Assembly (NCBI GenBank): GCA_008360955.1
Contig: LUCM01003393.1
Span: 59,098-123,097 of the forward strand
Direction of reading: 5' to 3'
Source: Fasciolopsis buskii
Lineage: Eukaryota > Platyhelminthes > Trematoda > Plagiorchiida > Fasciolidae
DNA: 64,000 nt
Part shown: piece after piece, positions 25,201-36,030 of the stretch
How the letters are laid out: each line of letters begins with the position of its first letter
Position numbering within the stretch: position 1 is the first letter of the stretch
The notes under the pieces: model-generated
What the model was told of the DNA's origin: nothing
Database searches by the model: none
Seen by the model: only the letters and a program-made list of their open reading frames with translations
Program-made: the position numbers and the translations under genes

Positions 25201-27673
25201 CTGATGCATTTCTGTCCGCAGTAACGAGTAATGGTGATGGATTCTGAATAACAGCAAACAAATCTGTTTCATTGAGGTGTATTCTTATTTTTCCATTCTC
25301 GCTCGAATTCATTTCTTCACTCGCCTTTCCACCCTTCCAAACTATTGTCTAGTGTTCTTTCATCCTTTATCCCTTTTGCGTTTTTATTAAAGAAAAGAAA
25401 AAGCATACCGTTATCGGAAAGAGGAGCGCAGCCAACAAAGGGCTTCCGGGTGAGGAATTTGGTCGATGATAGGGGGTATCGAACCCGTTTCATTCAGTTG
25501 GACTGCTGGATCGCCGCCGGTCATGATGGCCCATTTCCCCCATTCGCGTTCGCTTAAACTTGATGACTGAGGTTACAGATATCCATAGAGAATAAAGTTA
25601 GTCAAACGTGACAACGTTAAAGAAACCGACCGAAAATGAGTCGCCTCCCTAGTGGCTGTTTCTAACATAAAATTAATTCATTTAGTTTGTGACTTTTAGA
25701 AGTGAATTTACCCCGAGGTAAATGACGTGATATACAGCGATCACGCGACCGTCAAAAATATTAAAAGCATCCGAACGTCAAACACGGGAATGGACTGTGA
25801 GGTGCGTACATGCATACAAACATGCCTTCATACACACATAGTATACCTATACATACATACATACATACATGCATACATACATGCATACCAACAAAGAGAT
25901 AATCAGGTTGATGCCCCACTGTAGCAGATGAAAATCCACTGCTGAACAACTATAATACTTAAAGATTTGTTAGGCAGTTCTTTGCCGGAGGCGAAAAGAT
26001 GCCCTCGTTGTTCGACCACCTTAAATTGAAATAAAAATTTTCAACCTCAGAGAGCTGTTTTGGCATCTCGATCGAAGAATGATTTACCAAGCCAAGTAGA
26101 TCGTTCCATTCATGCTTCATCATCCCGAGACTGATATTCAGTAATCATCTTCCGGAATACTTTTGATACAGATGACAGGTGAGTACCAGTATGTAAGCAG
26201 AATGAAATTGTTTATCACATGTGTCACCTGCCCCCTTTCGGTTCGTGCGGAATTAAGCAGCGAGTTTCATCTTTTCATAACTTTAAACTGGCCCATGCTG
26301 GTCCACCCAAGTTGATCGCAAGATAAATTAGGAAGATACTAATTGAACTCAAACCTACGAATTTCATTGACATCTCTGTGAACTTCAAATGAACTGTGAA
26401 CCTTTGGTTTGACAGTGAATATTGTTTCCTTGTCAGGAAATATATCCTGTAGTTGTTTTGTTGTGGCCCAATTAACTCCCTGGGTTTATAATATTTCTTC
26501 ATGGCATGAATAGTTTTGGATCTAAATTTCACTGGTTTTGAACTCCCACACCAGTGGGTAACAATGGTCAGTGAACCCTTGTTCTACATCATTTTACTCA
26601 TTACTTCGGGACTGTCACAATTATTCAGAGTCATGTAAAAATAATTCAGAAATCTCATTCATCTGGGTTAGTACAATCTCATTTGCATGCATTTGAAATT
26701 TGACCCATTTTACATGGGCACATCTTTCTATACTCGTTGTAGTGTGAACTGATTATCCGTGCATTACTCTAAAATCTGGGATCAGGTGTGTGCTTTCTAG
26801 GTTTTTTGAAAAGGGGCATGTTCTTACCTAATTCCGCGCACTGCTAACATAAGTACTAATAACTTTGATTTAATTCTGAAATATTGAAGAGACTGGTTCA
26901 TTTCTGTCACCGTCGGTTGGCAATCCTTCGGGACCCACCAATCGGTCTTGATTATCCCGATGAAATATGGTACAACTACTGTAAGATGATAAAGACAGAA
27001 GGAAATAGAACGGTCATTGTTATTGATTATTGGTCACGTAGATCCTTTAGTATACTATGAATTACGTTTTCTGGCGGAACAGATAATATGATTCCCGAAC
27101 CGGTCGATTTTGCGCGCACAAATAAGCCAACAACCTTAGGAGTGACTCAGGTGCAGATTTGGCCCTTCTGCTGTTCGTTAGAGCGAAACAGTATATAACC
27201 ACCTAACTCAATCGTTCTGGCCCATCTTACAATAATTCCTCATTGGACTGTGTCGAGGTTTCGTATGGCAATCTTAACTGGCAATATAGGAAGATGCGAC
27301 TTTTGCCTGCTGACAGACTGAGGGCGGGACTGATCTGGATGAGCAAGTGTCGGTCACATTGAATAACGCCTTATTTATTGTCAGACCAATAGTTAGTCGA
27401 CCTGAAACTTATACAGTTGATGCGTTGGATGGTTTCCTGAAAAAAAGACGATTGACACCAAAATTTTCCCATTCATCGTGATCAGATTGGTAGTTCAACT
27501 ATTTTTTTATTTTCTGTCCGACTTTCATTACCGTTCAACTGGGACGATTTCAGATTGATCTCGGCACAGTTAAACAGGCATACGAGGAATCCTATGGAAA
27601 GTCTCTGGCTGACGCCGTGAAAGGGGACACATCAGGCGACTACAGAAAGGTCCTTCTCGCAATGGTGGCATGA
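1117..27673 (+). CDS. Annexin gene (joined exons, 5' end missing, two alternative last exons)
   Basis: Annexins are Ca2+-dependent binders of acidic phospholipids built from four repeats of about 70 residues; in flukes they are abundant in the tegument. The exons 1117-1211, 2560-2764, 8962-9163, 12759-12849, 14156-14231 and 15298-15410 join with matching phases (1,0,1,2,0,1,0). They give repeats I-III plus the start of IV, followed by either 16846-16992 or 27554-27673. The joined product is about 309 or 300 residues, near the usual core length of about 310. The N-terminal tail and first helix of repeat I are missing. Repeat signatures are GTDEE (I), KGLGTND (II), RVGTNE (III) and HGLGTKD (IV). 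The acidic residue of the type II Ca2+ site follows in each: KDDCSG, KDTSG, SELSG, and GETSG or GDTSG. The repeat II-III linker is about 10 residues longer than in vertebrate annexins, a known feature of schistosome annexins. The family call is near certain; use of both last exons is inferred. Confidence 0.93.
1212..2559 (+). other. Annexin intron
   Basis: Non-coding. It holds a GT/GTGC-rich simple repeat at about 1466-1502 (alternating GCATGC and GCGTGC). Nothing else was recognised. Confidence 0.7.
2560..2764 (+). CDS. Annexin exon, repeat I C-half and repeat II N-half
   Basis: The exon follows the acceptor ATTATCCCTAG in phase 0 and ends at the donor G/GTGGGG in phase 1. It encodes 68 residues: SLRDALKDDCSGQF, which is the end of repeat I with its acidic Ca2+ ligand, then the helix around LVNDTPYMLAKALYYAMKGLG. 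Repeat II then begins at GTNDRVLIEVL and ends MRAVSEAYTK. Cys replaces the usual Thr/Leu in DCSG. Confidence 0.93.
2983..3176. repeat. Degenerate (TGAC/CTGA)n tract
   Basis: About 190 bases dominated by CTGACTGACTGATTGAC-like units with many substitutions, inside an annexin intron. Confidence 0.8.
7530..7680 (+). repeat. Diverged interspersed repeat, copy 1
   Basis: Shares the order of blocks GTTTCTTA, a TGG-rich block, CGCTGATAT, GATG, GGATAA and a T-rich tail with 7915-8080. It is preceded in both by a shared GAACAACCGTAT-like stretch. By eye the two are about two thirds identical. Confidence 0.4.
7915..8080 (+). repeat. Diverged interspersed repeat, copy 2
   Basis: Direct repeat of 7530-7680, about 390 bases downstream, with the core GGTTTCTTAATGG and GCGCTGATATCGCATGATG. 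A weaker third copy is near 19690-19745 (GGTTTCTGATGG, GAATGCCGATCC). Confidence 0.4.
8962..9163 (+). CDS. Annexin exon, repeat II C-half and long II-III linker
   Basis: After the acceptor CTGCCCAACAG the bases AT complete an Asp codon with the G of the previous exon. The exon reads TERTLRSDISKDTSGDFQ (end of repeat II), ALLCLVDAQRDD, then a linker of about 40 residues that ends in ADADAKELLAAGA. It stops in phase 2 at TC/GTAAGT. The segment PPLQLKSVHDKGVETVINQE is longer than the vertebrate linker and probably helical, as reported for schistosome annexin B22. Confidence 0.92.
9164..12758 (+). other. Annexin intron, 3.6 kb
   Basis: Searched in detail while looking for the repeat III exon. 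No other annexin-like or recognisable coding segment and no clear repeat was found. Confidence 0.6.
12759..12849 (+). CDS. Annexin exon, repeat III N-half
   Basis: The acceptor GATTGAAACAG is followed by one base (A) completing a Ser codon. Thirty codons follow, beginning RVGTNEKRITRVI and ending AANDAYSK at the donor GTACCC, phase 0. This supplies the repeat III GT-N-E loop and fits the phases of both neighbouring exons exactly. It is the most diverged exon, with Cys and Pro in the middle helix. Confidence 0.87.
12850..14155 (+). other. Annexin intron, 1.3 kb
   Basis: Ordinary AT-rich intron; nothing recognised. Confidence 0.6.
14156..14231 (+). CDS. Annexin exon, repeat III C-half
   Basis: The exon follows the acceptor TTTATTTGTAG, starts in phase 0 with LFGRSLLDDMTSELSGDY and continues RKLILSV. 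It ends in phase 1 at T/GTAAGT. The Glu of SELSG is the expected acidic Ca2+ ligand of repeat III. Confidence 0.9.
14232..15297 (+). other. Annexin intron with GTGA tract
   Basis: Holds the degenerate GTGA/GAGT tetranucleotide tract at about 14902-15150; otherwise nothing recognised. Confidence 0.6.
14902..15150. repeat. Degenerate (GTGA)n tract
   Basis: About 250 bases with repeated GTGAGTGAGTGAG and GAATGAATG units broken by point changes, inside another annexin intron. Confidence 0.75.
15298..15410 (+). CDS. Annexin exon, repeat III end and repeat IV start
   Basis: The acceptor CTGTTTTCAG is followed by TG completing a Leu codon, then RYAIDRPKLIAEWLHDTMHG and LGTKDYALMRLIITRSE. The donor is GTAGGT in phase 0. 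This is the repeat III-IV junction and the GT-K-D loop of repeat IV. The usual KGxGT is HGLGT here. Both downstream terminal exons can follow this phase-0 end. Confidence 0.92.
15411..16845 (+). other. Annexin intron, 1.4 kb
   Basis: Ordinary AT-rich intron; nothing recognised. Confidence 0.6.
16846..16992 (+). CDS. Annexin proximal terminal exon (repeat IV end, diverged)
   Basis: Acceptor CATCAATTCAG, phase 0. The exon encodes 48 residues, LDLATVMDAYVSLFKRN then EEVMGETSGGYRDVLLSFLG, and ends CNIKPANNL before TGA. It keeps the acidic ligand (Glu in GETSG) but lacks the KGD triplet usual in repeat IV, and it adds a nine-residue tail with a Cys. A poly(A) signal lies at 17388. It is either an alternative last exon or the last exon of a species-specific isoform; the open frame argues against a pseudo-exon. 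Confidence 0.85.
   Translation, partial: LDLATVMDAYVSLFKRNLREEVMGETSGGYRDVLLSFLGCNIKPANNL
17388..17393 (+). terminator. Poly(A) signal for proximal annexin terminal exon
   Basis: AATAAA about 395 bases after the TGA at 16992, followed by T-rich sequence. It is the first canonical hexamer downstream that I see. Confidence 0.45.
17940..18830 (-). mobile_element. Penelope-like retroelement relic with GIY-YIG domain
   Basis: Read on the minus strand, this region gives frame-broken pieces of the C-terminal half of a Penelope-like element. The first is an ICNSVKENGYLGRLF segment near 18560-18620. Next comes SMTVTYRGD followed by ISKAVNNQYGAKA near 18440-18520. Then comes a GIY-YIG endonuclease segment: GVEYIGRTT (about 18304-18333), CLSDRVRERCPKLSSGRINK, ILPHAIDTSHTKARWTIV and KESDK. 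Stops and frame changes show it is dead. Penelope elements encode a reverse transcriptase joined to a GIY-YIG nuclease; the RT part is not seen and may be lost or unrecognisable above 18830. It lies antisense between the two annexin last exons. The boundaries are approximate. Confidence 0.75.
25850..25888. repeat. (CATA)n microsatellite
   Basis: Near-perfect ATACATAC units interrupted by two GCATAC units; related imperfect units start at about 25807. Confidence 0.9.
27554..27673 (+). CDS. Annexin distal terminal exon (repeat IV end, consensus-like)
   Basis: Acceptor GGGACGATTTCAG, phase 0. The exon encodes 39 residues, IDLGTVKQAYEESYGKSLAD then AVKGDTSGDYRKVLLAMVA, and TGA. It is a textbook annexin repeat IV end with VKGDTSGDYRK. 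It fits the same phase-0 donor at 15410 as the proximal exon, 10.6 kb downstream of it. I found no other annexin exons between 16992 and 27554, so a second complete annexin is unlikely. AATAAA lies 78 bases after the stop. Confidence 0.9.
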   Translation: MDLGTVKQAYEESYGKSLADAVKGDTSGDYRKVLLAMVA

Positions 27674-27750
27674 ACTTGCATTCGCTGACTTCATCTATCA
27701 TAGTTATCTTCTGTTAACCCGATTCCTACCATATTCTCATTCCTAAAAGC

Positions 27751-27756
27751 AATAAA
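27751..27756 (+). terminator. Poly(A) signal for distal annexin terminal exon
   Basis: AATAAA 78 bases after the TGA at 27673. A strongly T-rich stretch follows at 27790-27850, as expected for a cleavage region. Confidence 0.65.
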
Positions 27757-29822
27757 GCTGAGGACGAGTCGACCAGCCGTTATTCTGTCCACTTTCCGAT
27801 TGTTTTTTTCGTCTGTTTTGGTTTTCACTTTGCTCCGACGTGTTTTGACCAATATACGCGATGCCGTTCAGACAGATTCGGCAACATTTTATTTTTATTT
27901 CTGATAAAAACCAATTTGCTTCCGATGCTCTCTCATCGAATTGTGTTAAAATTCCCGAATTTTCTTAACCTTTCATTTGGTTCCCCTTGGTTTTCATTCC
28001 TATTCTGTCGTGAATGAGAAATTGGCCGAGTATCGCAGTCGTTCTTTGTTCGAAGTCCTTAACTAACCAGTTCGTGAGCTGGGAGACAGCAGATTGCTCA
28101 CAATCAAATGTGTCTGCGACCGTTCGATACACCCCAGGATGCCATCGATCCGTTCGAAAGTGTCTGCCTTTGCGCGTCAGTGGAATGAAACGATAGTCGT
28201 GGCATACTTCTAATGCCTTATTTTGTTCTTCGCATTTGCATCGAGTAAAATAGCTGTCCGCTCAAGCAAATTTACTGTCAGTACGGGTTTTGCCGTCTCA
28301 ATATTGACGGATTCTTCCATATGCAAAGCAATTCACATGACTGCGCGATTTTTGGACGCTAGCCAGGAATGCGCATGCATTTCGACGGTTGACTCAGATT
28401 AGACTAAGACGCTACCACTGGACAAGTAGAAGGGAACAGATTCTCAGATTCTCAGATTCTGTCACAATCCCTGCTTGATTAGCAATCATTTCTAGGTACA
28501 GTGGCCGGATTCCAGTTTGTTGGCTGAAAAAATATTCCTAAACCAAAAATTACGTCGGCTGGATTGGCATTAATTTGGTGGGGTGAATAAACCCTCAACC
28601 AATTGGAATTCGTGTGAATAGTCCGCATTCATTCGATGGCATGGACACAACCGTTTCGGTTTTGCAACCTCTCCCCTCAAAGGTTTTACACCATCGCTAA
28701 TTATGAATGGAACAAAAATAACCACACAATTAAATTCTCCCGTAAAGATTTCGGTAAAATTCATGTTTGCATGTTCCCTCAGTTTGTGTGTGGTCACTGG
28801 AGTAGGTTTTCAGATGAATGGTGAAAACATGTCACGGATGGGAGCAAAATGATCGAGGAAGATAGGTCCGGAGTGCGTATCAATGTGAAAAAAACGAAAG
28901 GATGCCCTATGCAAAGTAAGTCGATTCTATTTTATGGAAGTCAAATAGGTACGAACCTTTGGTCATGAGTTGAGAATAACCCAAGGAATTACCAACTGAC
29001 TGACGCTGACGCTGTATATTACCATTATAATGGAAATCATGGAGCAGTGTTCTCCGTTTATTAAGAGCCGGAGATTGAGGTTTGGGATCCTCCCGTCTCG
29101 GTATGGGATCTTTGCAACACAGTTAAACGGCAGGGTAATATAGGTTCATTAATGTATTTGGTTCTTAGATTATGCTGCAGAGCGCCTGAACTTGCGTTCA
29201 GCTCCAAGACTGAACTGCACTGACGTACAAAGACACTCGACTTGGGATGAGTCAGTAGTACCATGAAATGCCTCCAATGCACTCCCATTTGATGGCACAT
29301 CTCCCACTGTCAGTGAAAACATTGCCAAGAGAAAACAGGGCGTAATAGGACCGCAAAGCCGAAGCGACAGTCTCCCCAACCCCACCTAGGGCAGAACAGA
29401 ACAGAAGACATGTCGCACTGACATGGAGTTAGGCACCATTAACTGATCGCGGCACCAGAATGTTTTTTGCGTCATTAAAACGGAAAGATGAGGTAATCCC
29501 AGGCTATGCTCTGTACGGATTAGGCTACTTTGGGAACTTTATTTTCAGTAGAGCTTAACAAATGTAAGGATAACCGAAGCAGTTTCACTTTTTCAAAAGC
29601 AGTGGAGCCTCCTCATTTGCAGTCAGACGCTGTTAAATGAAGAACTTCAAAAACCAATCAGGACAGTAAGATCTAACGACGTTTTTTTAAGAAAATATAT
29701 AAGCCGAAGCAGTCGAACGAAAATCCCACGAGACCTGTCGTTAAATTTGATGGTCGGTTAACCATATCAATTATAAATGGGTTATGTTTACCTCACCGCG
29801 TCATGTATCGGATTTTTTTCAG

Positions 29823-30005
29823 GTACGTTATTGTGTGTCATGTTTTCGAATCAAACATCCCGGAGCGATCGCACTGTGCATGGATGTGTTAACTGTAAAC
29901 ACTTGTAGAACGCTGTCTGATTCACCTCTAATCCACTACCTCGAAATTGACGAAACAATTGTCCCGGGTATAAGCAATGAACCGTCACAAGAACCATCTG
30001 TGACG
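29823..30005 (+). CDS. Candidate exon of an unknown plus-strand gene
   Basis: A strong acceptor (GGATTTTTTTCAG) precedes 61 in-frame codons, starting VRYCVSCFRIKHPGAIAL and ending EPSQEPSVT, before the donor GTAGGG. Both ends are phase 0. I do not recognise the peptide and see no neighbouring exon that must join it, so it could be a chance open frame. Confidence 0.22.
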
Positions 30006-31420
30006 GTAGGGTGAATCATTTCTACTTTCCGTTATAGAGTCTCTTAGTATAAACAATCTCATCTCTCACTGAGCGTAGCCATCATAACTTACATTAACGA
30101 AGATAAACTGGTCGCCGCACGTCCAATCCAATTTTGTGGATCAGTCCAAACAAATGTTCGGGCATCATACGGAAATATTCTTTTGAAATACTAAAGGAGG
30201 TTAATATACTGTCGACCAGTATGGCTTCGGATATCCGTCAGTTTATGCCACCGCATACCCTGAACAATATTTGGATGAGAATTTCCCTAGTACAAGTGAA
30301 ATCCATCAGTCGATTCCAACCGGAATTCGTTGATTCTTCATTCATGCATTTTATTGCAAGCTGAGCAACAAGCAGACAACAAACACATACAAAGTCCGAT
30401 CGTGGACGGTCTGTTTCGACGATAGGACACCATGTAAACAAACAAGACCAAAATAAGCGAAGAAGCTTTACAAAATAAATCCTCACAAAAGCACGACCTA
30501 AGTTCCTTTGTGAAACTGCGTCTCCAAGTGCCGTTTGAAATAACAGAAACGCACCGAAGATATGCCAGACTCTAAACATAGCCAAAATGAGAGGACATCT
30601 GTCGACTTCTGGTTTTGTGGCCAACTTAATGGGGATTTGAATGAGCATAAAACTCTTAGGATGCCAGTGGAGGAAATTAACAAAATAAAATCTATGGCAA
30701 TCGCGGTGAAAGAAACGGCCTTTCAGTTCTGGTAGCCGATATCTACGTTCCTAAAAGATCCTAGTTATACTTCTCTTTGAAGGTCAGTCAAATGATACCC
30801 TGCAGCGCAAATATTCAGAAAACCCAACAGTATATCAAAAATCAGGTGTAGAAGGACCACTATCTGGAGCACCCGTGCACGCTGTACGGTGCTCTAAAGT
30901 CGGACAAAGGATTTCGGTGATTGTTTTATCTTCCACCTTTCTGAACACAGATACCTATCAGTAACGCAACGTTGTCCATGGAAGTAATAGTAACCCGATG
31001 TTTCAGTCGCTGCGGGCAGCCGTCCTCAAGGAAGTGAAGTAAACGTGTGCTCATAACTGTCTCTATCGGCGATGTTGTGCCACTGATAAACACATGGGGC
31101 ATCAAATTTTCATGTATTCCGCATATCAGTAAACGGCAACTCGCTGCCACCCAGCTGGTTACGACACATGACCTAATGAGACCTTATGTGATTCAATACC
31201 AACCGACTTCCCGAGTTAAGTTTGACAGCTGCTTCCGCCCAGCAGGGGGCCCTAATTGCTACGCGCCTATACACTGTTCTTATGCTTCAAAAATGGCATG
31301 AATAAGGACAAATTAGATGTGGTACTTTTTACCTGCTGGGTTCCCTGATTGAAATTCACCGTTACCGAAAGTCAAGTCACGGCCAACTAATGTGTGTCAA
31401 CTAGATGATGGTGGTTGATT

Positions 31421-31500
31421 GCAATAGGATTCGAACCCCCGAACTTCAAATTAAAAGGCCACCACAATAGCCGCTTGACCAACTGACCCAAGAGGACGGG
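31421..31500 (-). repeat. tRNA-like segment (possible SINE head)
   Basis: On the minus strand, GGTCAGTTGGTCAAGCGG resembles a pol III A box. A perfect B box GGTTCGAATCC follows at 31427-31437. The stems do not fold into a clean cloverleaf, so a tRNA-derived SINE or tRNA pseudogene is more likely than a working tRNA. Confidence 0.4.
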
Positions 31501-34500
31501 TACTGTCAACATGTTAACATCGTCCTACATTTTTCTTAGGAGCTAGTTCCACACCAAGAGAAGCAAAGATATCCGCTTTAGTTAGATGGCTTGCAGCTTC
31601 TCAGATGACAAAAACCTGTCTGTCAGGCAACATCTTTTCATTGTCAAGATAGGGTCAGCTCGAGCAAACGGAAATATTGCAGCTTACGATCCAAACGTGA
31701 GAAATGGATCTCGATCGCACCTGGACTGGAAACGCGCGTTGATCACCGCGCCCATGAATGGCATGTCGTGCCTGAGCTGCATCAACTGGTTATTAACTTC
31801 CATATCTCAGGGATGAGCAGTACTATAGGTTTGTTGCTTTTAATGAAGTCACCATGTTGTTTTCCGTAGAGGCAAGTACGTTGCTCGATAGAATCTCTGA
31901 GACTCTTAGCTGGATTCACATTCGATCAATGGAAAGGAAGCATTGTGGCTCTGGTAAAGAGTAAGGACCGCAAGCCCCAGAGAAACTCATGTATCTGCAG
32001 ATACCGACGCATGGTACAGCCGAAAGGCACTTTGGTAAATTCGAAACGAACGCAATCAGTAAGGCGTGTGTGAGTTCTCCGCGGAAGCGCGCTTATGTCT
32101 GCTTTAGACTAATCGGTAAATCGGCAGAGAAGACCGTAGCAGAGTATGAAAAATGATGCGTTTTTGTAAACCTTGCGAAAACAGTCAGATTGCGGGTTGA
32201 AATTGTAATCCACCGACGTTTAGATGATTGTGTGTAATTTTTCACAACGGATATTTTTGCAGCCGATTGGGTGACTAGGTAGCTAAAAGCAAACAAAACT
32301 TGGTTATATGTGGGCCCCATCGATATAACGAAAAAGTTACCGATTATCTGTCAAACGATATTATTTTATCGGAAACAGTATTGATGAGACAAACTAAAGG
32401 ATTTCCCGTCATGACTCATCTCATTCTCATAGTTCAGTATTCCCATCATTTCATTGATCTTGTAACAATGCTCAATTTTGTTACATTTATTCCCACCCCC
32501 GGCGTTGCGCCGTTTCACAACCCGCATGCACCTGCGTTCACCTTTTTCACCATAACAAGTGCTTAGACGGACTGACCTGTTCGTCATAAGTTATTTCTCT
32601 CCGACCCATAGATTTCCTCATCATAACTTTTGTGGCCTGGAGTGCAAACGTTGTGGTATCGCAAGGTTCGCTCTTCAAAGAATTGTTCAGTTGATTCAAG
32701 CTGTTAAACAAGTTCGAAATTTTAGTATTCGCATTTCGATATCTTGAAAACGCTTGTTGAAATTATTGTTTTCATTACACAAGTTCCTGAAAGGCATCTT
32801 AGAGAAGGCAAGGGAAATTATCTAGTATTGTCGTCCCATCAAACAGGATCCAGTGGAACGACACTTGTAATTTGTGCTTCCAACATCCGCATTCGTATTT
32901 GTCCCTTGAGGTAACATTTACACATATGTGCAAGCATTTTGATGAAATTTAGCGGGAGGATGTACTCAAAGTGGGAATGACGTCACACGGGAAAATTAGA
33001 CGGTTCAGTAAGGAAGAACGAAACATACGGGATGAGAATTCTCGCACACATGGCTGAGAAACGATACAACAGGGAGAAACGGTGGGTGATAAAAAGCCGA
33101 GTAACCACGAGGAACTCTGTGGTTCCGTCAGAGTTGTAATGCTTCACAATCGTCTCCATGCTTGCCCAAAATCGGTGGAAGCCCATGAAAGCCGACTTTG
33201 CGGATGTCAATTGTATAGTCCTATTTGCCATCTTTGCGTTGATTTACAGCATTATTATCTGGAAATCACATGCATAATTCCCATGAAGCCAATCGCAGAT
33301 TGCAAAAATGAGCTCCACAGACGGTTCGGCCCGCATAAAGGATACCAAATACAGCAACCACTAGTCCATCTTCACTGCAGGCAGTTGCCATGTTAGACGT
33401 GTCACACGCGGGTTCTACCCGCTGAACTACCTCGCTCTGGCGAAAGATGAAATCATTCTCGGCCTACAGTGCTATAAATGTCACAGAAAGAACTGGAAAC
33501 GATTTAATGGATGTCTTTAGTTAGAGGAAACGTTACGTCTTGGTTATGCGTAATTCTATTACAACAAATGTGCCTTAATTTTCTGCTTGATTTCTTAAAA
33601 CTTATTTCCAGTACGACTGCTTATTGTTCACAGTCCAAACAAGAAGTTACCCATACAAATACGTTTAAACAACTAAGGAAGCAACATTCTGCGTAAGCCA
33701 TTCGTATACTAGTTATTTTTTTACTGCAGAAATTCGTGTACAGACCAGGCGCCACCGGGATCATGACGAGGAAAAACAGTAATGAGAATGAAGGAACAAA
33801 AAGAAGCTGTGTAGAATTCATTGCACATATGCAAGCTCTTCCGGTCCCCACGTCCACGTCATTGGTTGTTAATTGGGGTTCCTGGTTGAGTACTGAGTTG
33901 AACACCGCCCAGTTCCCCAAACAGAAGTAGAGAGTTGACTTATGGAAATCTACTCCGAGCCCCTAACCAAACGGTCCAATCTACATGGCAATAAGACAAC
34001 TTGAGGGTCTCGTAACCCACCGGAGGCCGGTGCCTGAATGGTCATAATCACCTTGAATGGAGCCAGACATTCCGCGGCCCTGGAACACCCCTTTAGTGCA
34101 TACACGGTACCTCACGCCTCGCGCGCCGACCGCATTTCATTCTGGATCACGATTTAGCCATCTCTCCTAGACTAGCCATCAGAAATCAGTCAACCCCGGT
34201 AAATAGCGTCGAGATTCAATTACGTCCTTGCATTTCGGTGAAAACACCTCCTCAGTGCACAGGACTTCCGCAGCAGAGGCTATTTGAGACAAAGATCATT
34301 CGGGAACATTTCAAGAGGGCAAGTAACCTGAAACCATACACAATGAAATCCTTTGAATAAAATCCATGTCGATCTTGGGTAAAAAATCACTTTGATTGTA
34401 TCAAACGAAATATCCCCAAAGTTTTAGTAAATGGCAGTCATCTATCAATATTCTCGTAAGAAAATAAGGTGGCAATGGTTTTCCGCCTGTTTTTTTTCGA

Positions 34501-34849
34501 CCTGACAAGCAGTACCGTTCAGCTGCCTTTTCTTAAGTGCACAAGTAGACCTACCAGTTGAGCCGCTGTAACCGTCGGCTTTGCAGTAACTCTTCTGGTC
34601 TTGGTTGCTATCTTCTAGCATTGAACGAGGGCAAAAGAAAAATACAAAACGGAAATGCTTCGAATGCAACAACCTCACTTCCTGTAACATCCAGCCATGA
34701 CACATGAGGTCAGAAACTATCGCGTTTGAGGATCTCATAGTCCCTACCCAGCAGTTTAACTCGAACAATCTGGGCATTCCAAGAATCAGGGGAATTAGTA
34801 TTCTTTCAGCACGCTGCGAATTGATCACCTTCAATAATATTTCAACCAT

Positions 34850-35480
34850 TTACTTCCTCGAAAAACAGCGTACACTAAGTGAGTTAATATGAAGGTATGC
34901 GCAACATACTCCAACCAACTTAACCCATTCAAATTCAGCGCCAGTTCCTTTGCCAGAGTTCTATGATCCCATAACCTACACCCAACCTCAGCACTGCTAA
35001 CGCAATTCGCCAACCGTACGCTAACAATACTGCGAAGGAATCCGTGTTAAAGCGCCGAAAATCTTCAGGTACTTCTGTCCGCACCGGTCGTGTAGGAGGA
35101 CCGATCATACTCCTATAGTGTGAATTCGACCTTTGGTCGATGAGCTGATGTCGAGCCAAAGCTGAAAATATCCCAAGGTGCTGAAAGCCAAACGAGCATT
35201 CTGTTTACGTAAGAATGCTTCATTAGACCAACAATTTACATGCAACTCTCCATATAAGGAACCTTACCTATTTCGTCCAACTCCATGACAGCAAGAACAA
35301 AATCCGGATTTAGGCTGATCAAGTCCTGCAACAGAATTTTACATTTCAAACTTGCAAAACCAATCCCAAACACACTTTCAATGTCGTTCAGACGATCAAG
35401 AGAAGCTAATAACTCAGCGGAGACTCATCATCGGGGAGACTGCAGACCACGAACTGCGGCCTTGGCCCAGCGGATGGTCT
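34850..35480 (-). mobile_element. RTE-type non-LTR retrotransposon fragment A
   Basis: Minus-strand translation gives, across frameshifts, the conserved tail of an RTE reverse transcriptase. First is SLDRLNDIESVFGIGFASLK followed by CKILLQDL (about 35310-35400). Next is FNTDSFAVLLAYGWRI in one frame and RLANCVSSAEVGCRLW in another. Last is ALNLNGLSWLEYVAHT (about 34880-34930), the counterpart of the LNRLRWLGHVLRM region. It is truncated at both ends with several frameshifts. Confidence 0.7.
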
Positions 35481-36030
35481 AGAGACTTCATAAATCGACA
35501 GCCATGAGTAGTCGAGACTCTACTCCAGAAATAGCATACAAATGTGTAATAAATACTGAATAAGTTAAAGGGTTATCATCGTACTTATGGTTGAATATTT
35601 GACGACGCCCTCCACATCTGGCAAGAGTGCATTTCATTCTCAAGTGCACAACGTTCTTGAAAATCCAAAAGTCGGTAGGATTTTGACCAAGTCGATCCCA
35701 CTCTAACTTTTATGACTCCCACACCCGTATACGCTACGCAAATGAGAAAACTGTTGGCCCCTAAAAATTGCATCACGTGAAAAAACTGATGGAACAAGGA
35801 TTTCAGCCCCTTGCAATTAAAGTAATTAGCGCGTAATCGACAGATCAAGACCAGTCCAAGTTGCCTAATCCTATAGGAGACCTTCTTGTTTTGCATAAAA
35901 CCGCCTCACAGCCGATAACCACTACAACTCCTAAATACCCATTTACCCAATAAAAGAAAAACAAAAACTTGTGATGTGTCACGCTTCATTCTGCAAATAA
36001 GAGCACGAGTGAAACATTATTGTCACTGAC

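Larger units (their letters stand above)
16993..27553. other. Interval between the two annexin last exons
   Basis: Contains the proximal 3' UTR, the Penelope-like relic (about 17940-18830), a third copy of a diverged repeat near 19690-19745, a CATA microsatellite (25850-25888) and a tRNA-like box near 25480. I searched it for annexin repeat motifs and saw none. Minus-strand open frames at 19439-19654 and 19880-20284 are unexplained. Confidence 0.5.

Noticed and set aside
26883..27057. Open frame RLVHFCHRRLAILRDPPIG before the distal annexin exon
   Set aside because: No annexin motif, and it is not needed, since the distal exon joins 15410 directly.
32366..32587. Minus-strand NAGGGNKCNKIEH as a last tau-like repeat
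   Set aside because: Ala replaces Pro, there is no SK-x-GS core upstream, and the splice sites do not fit.
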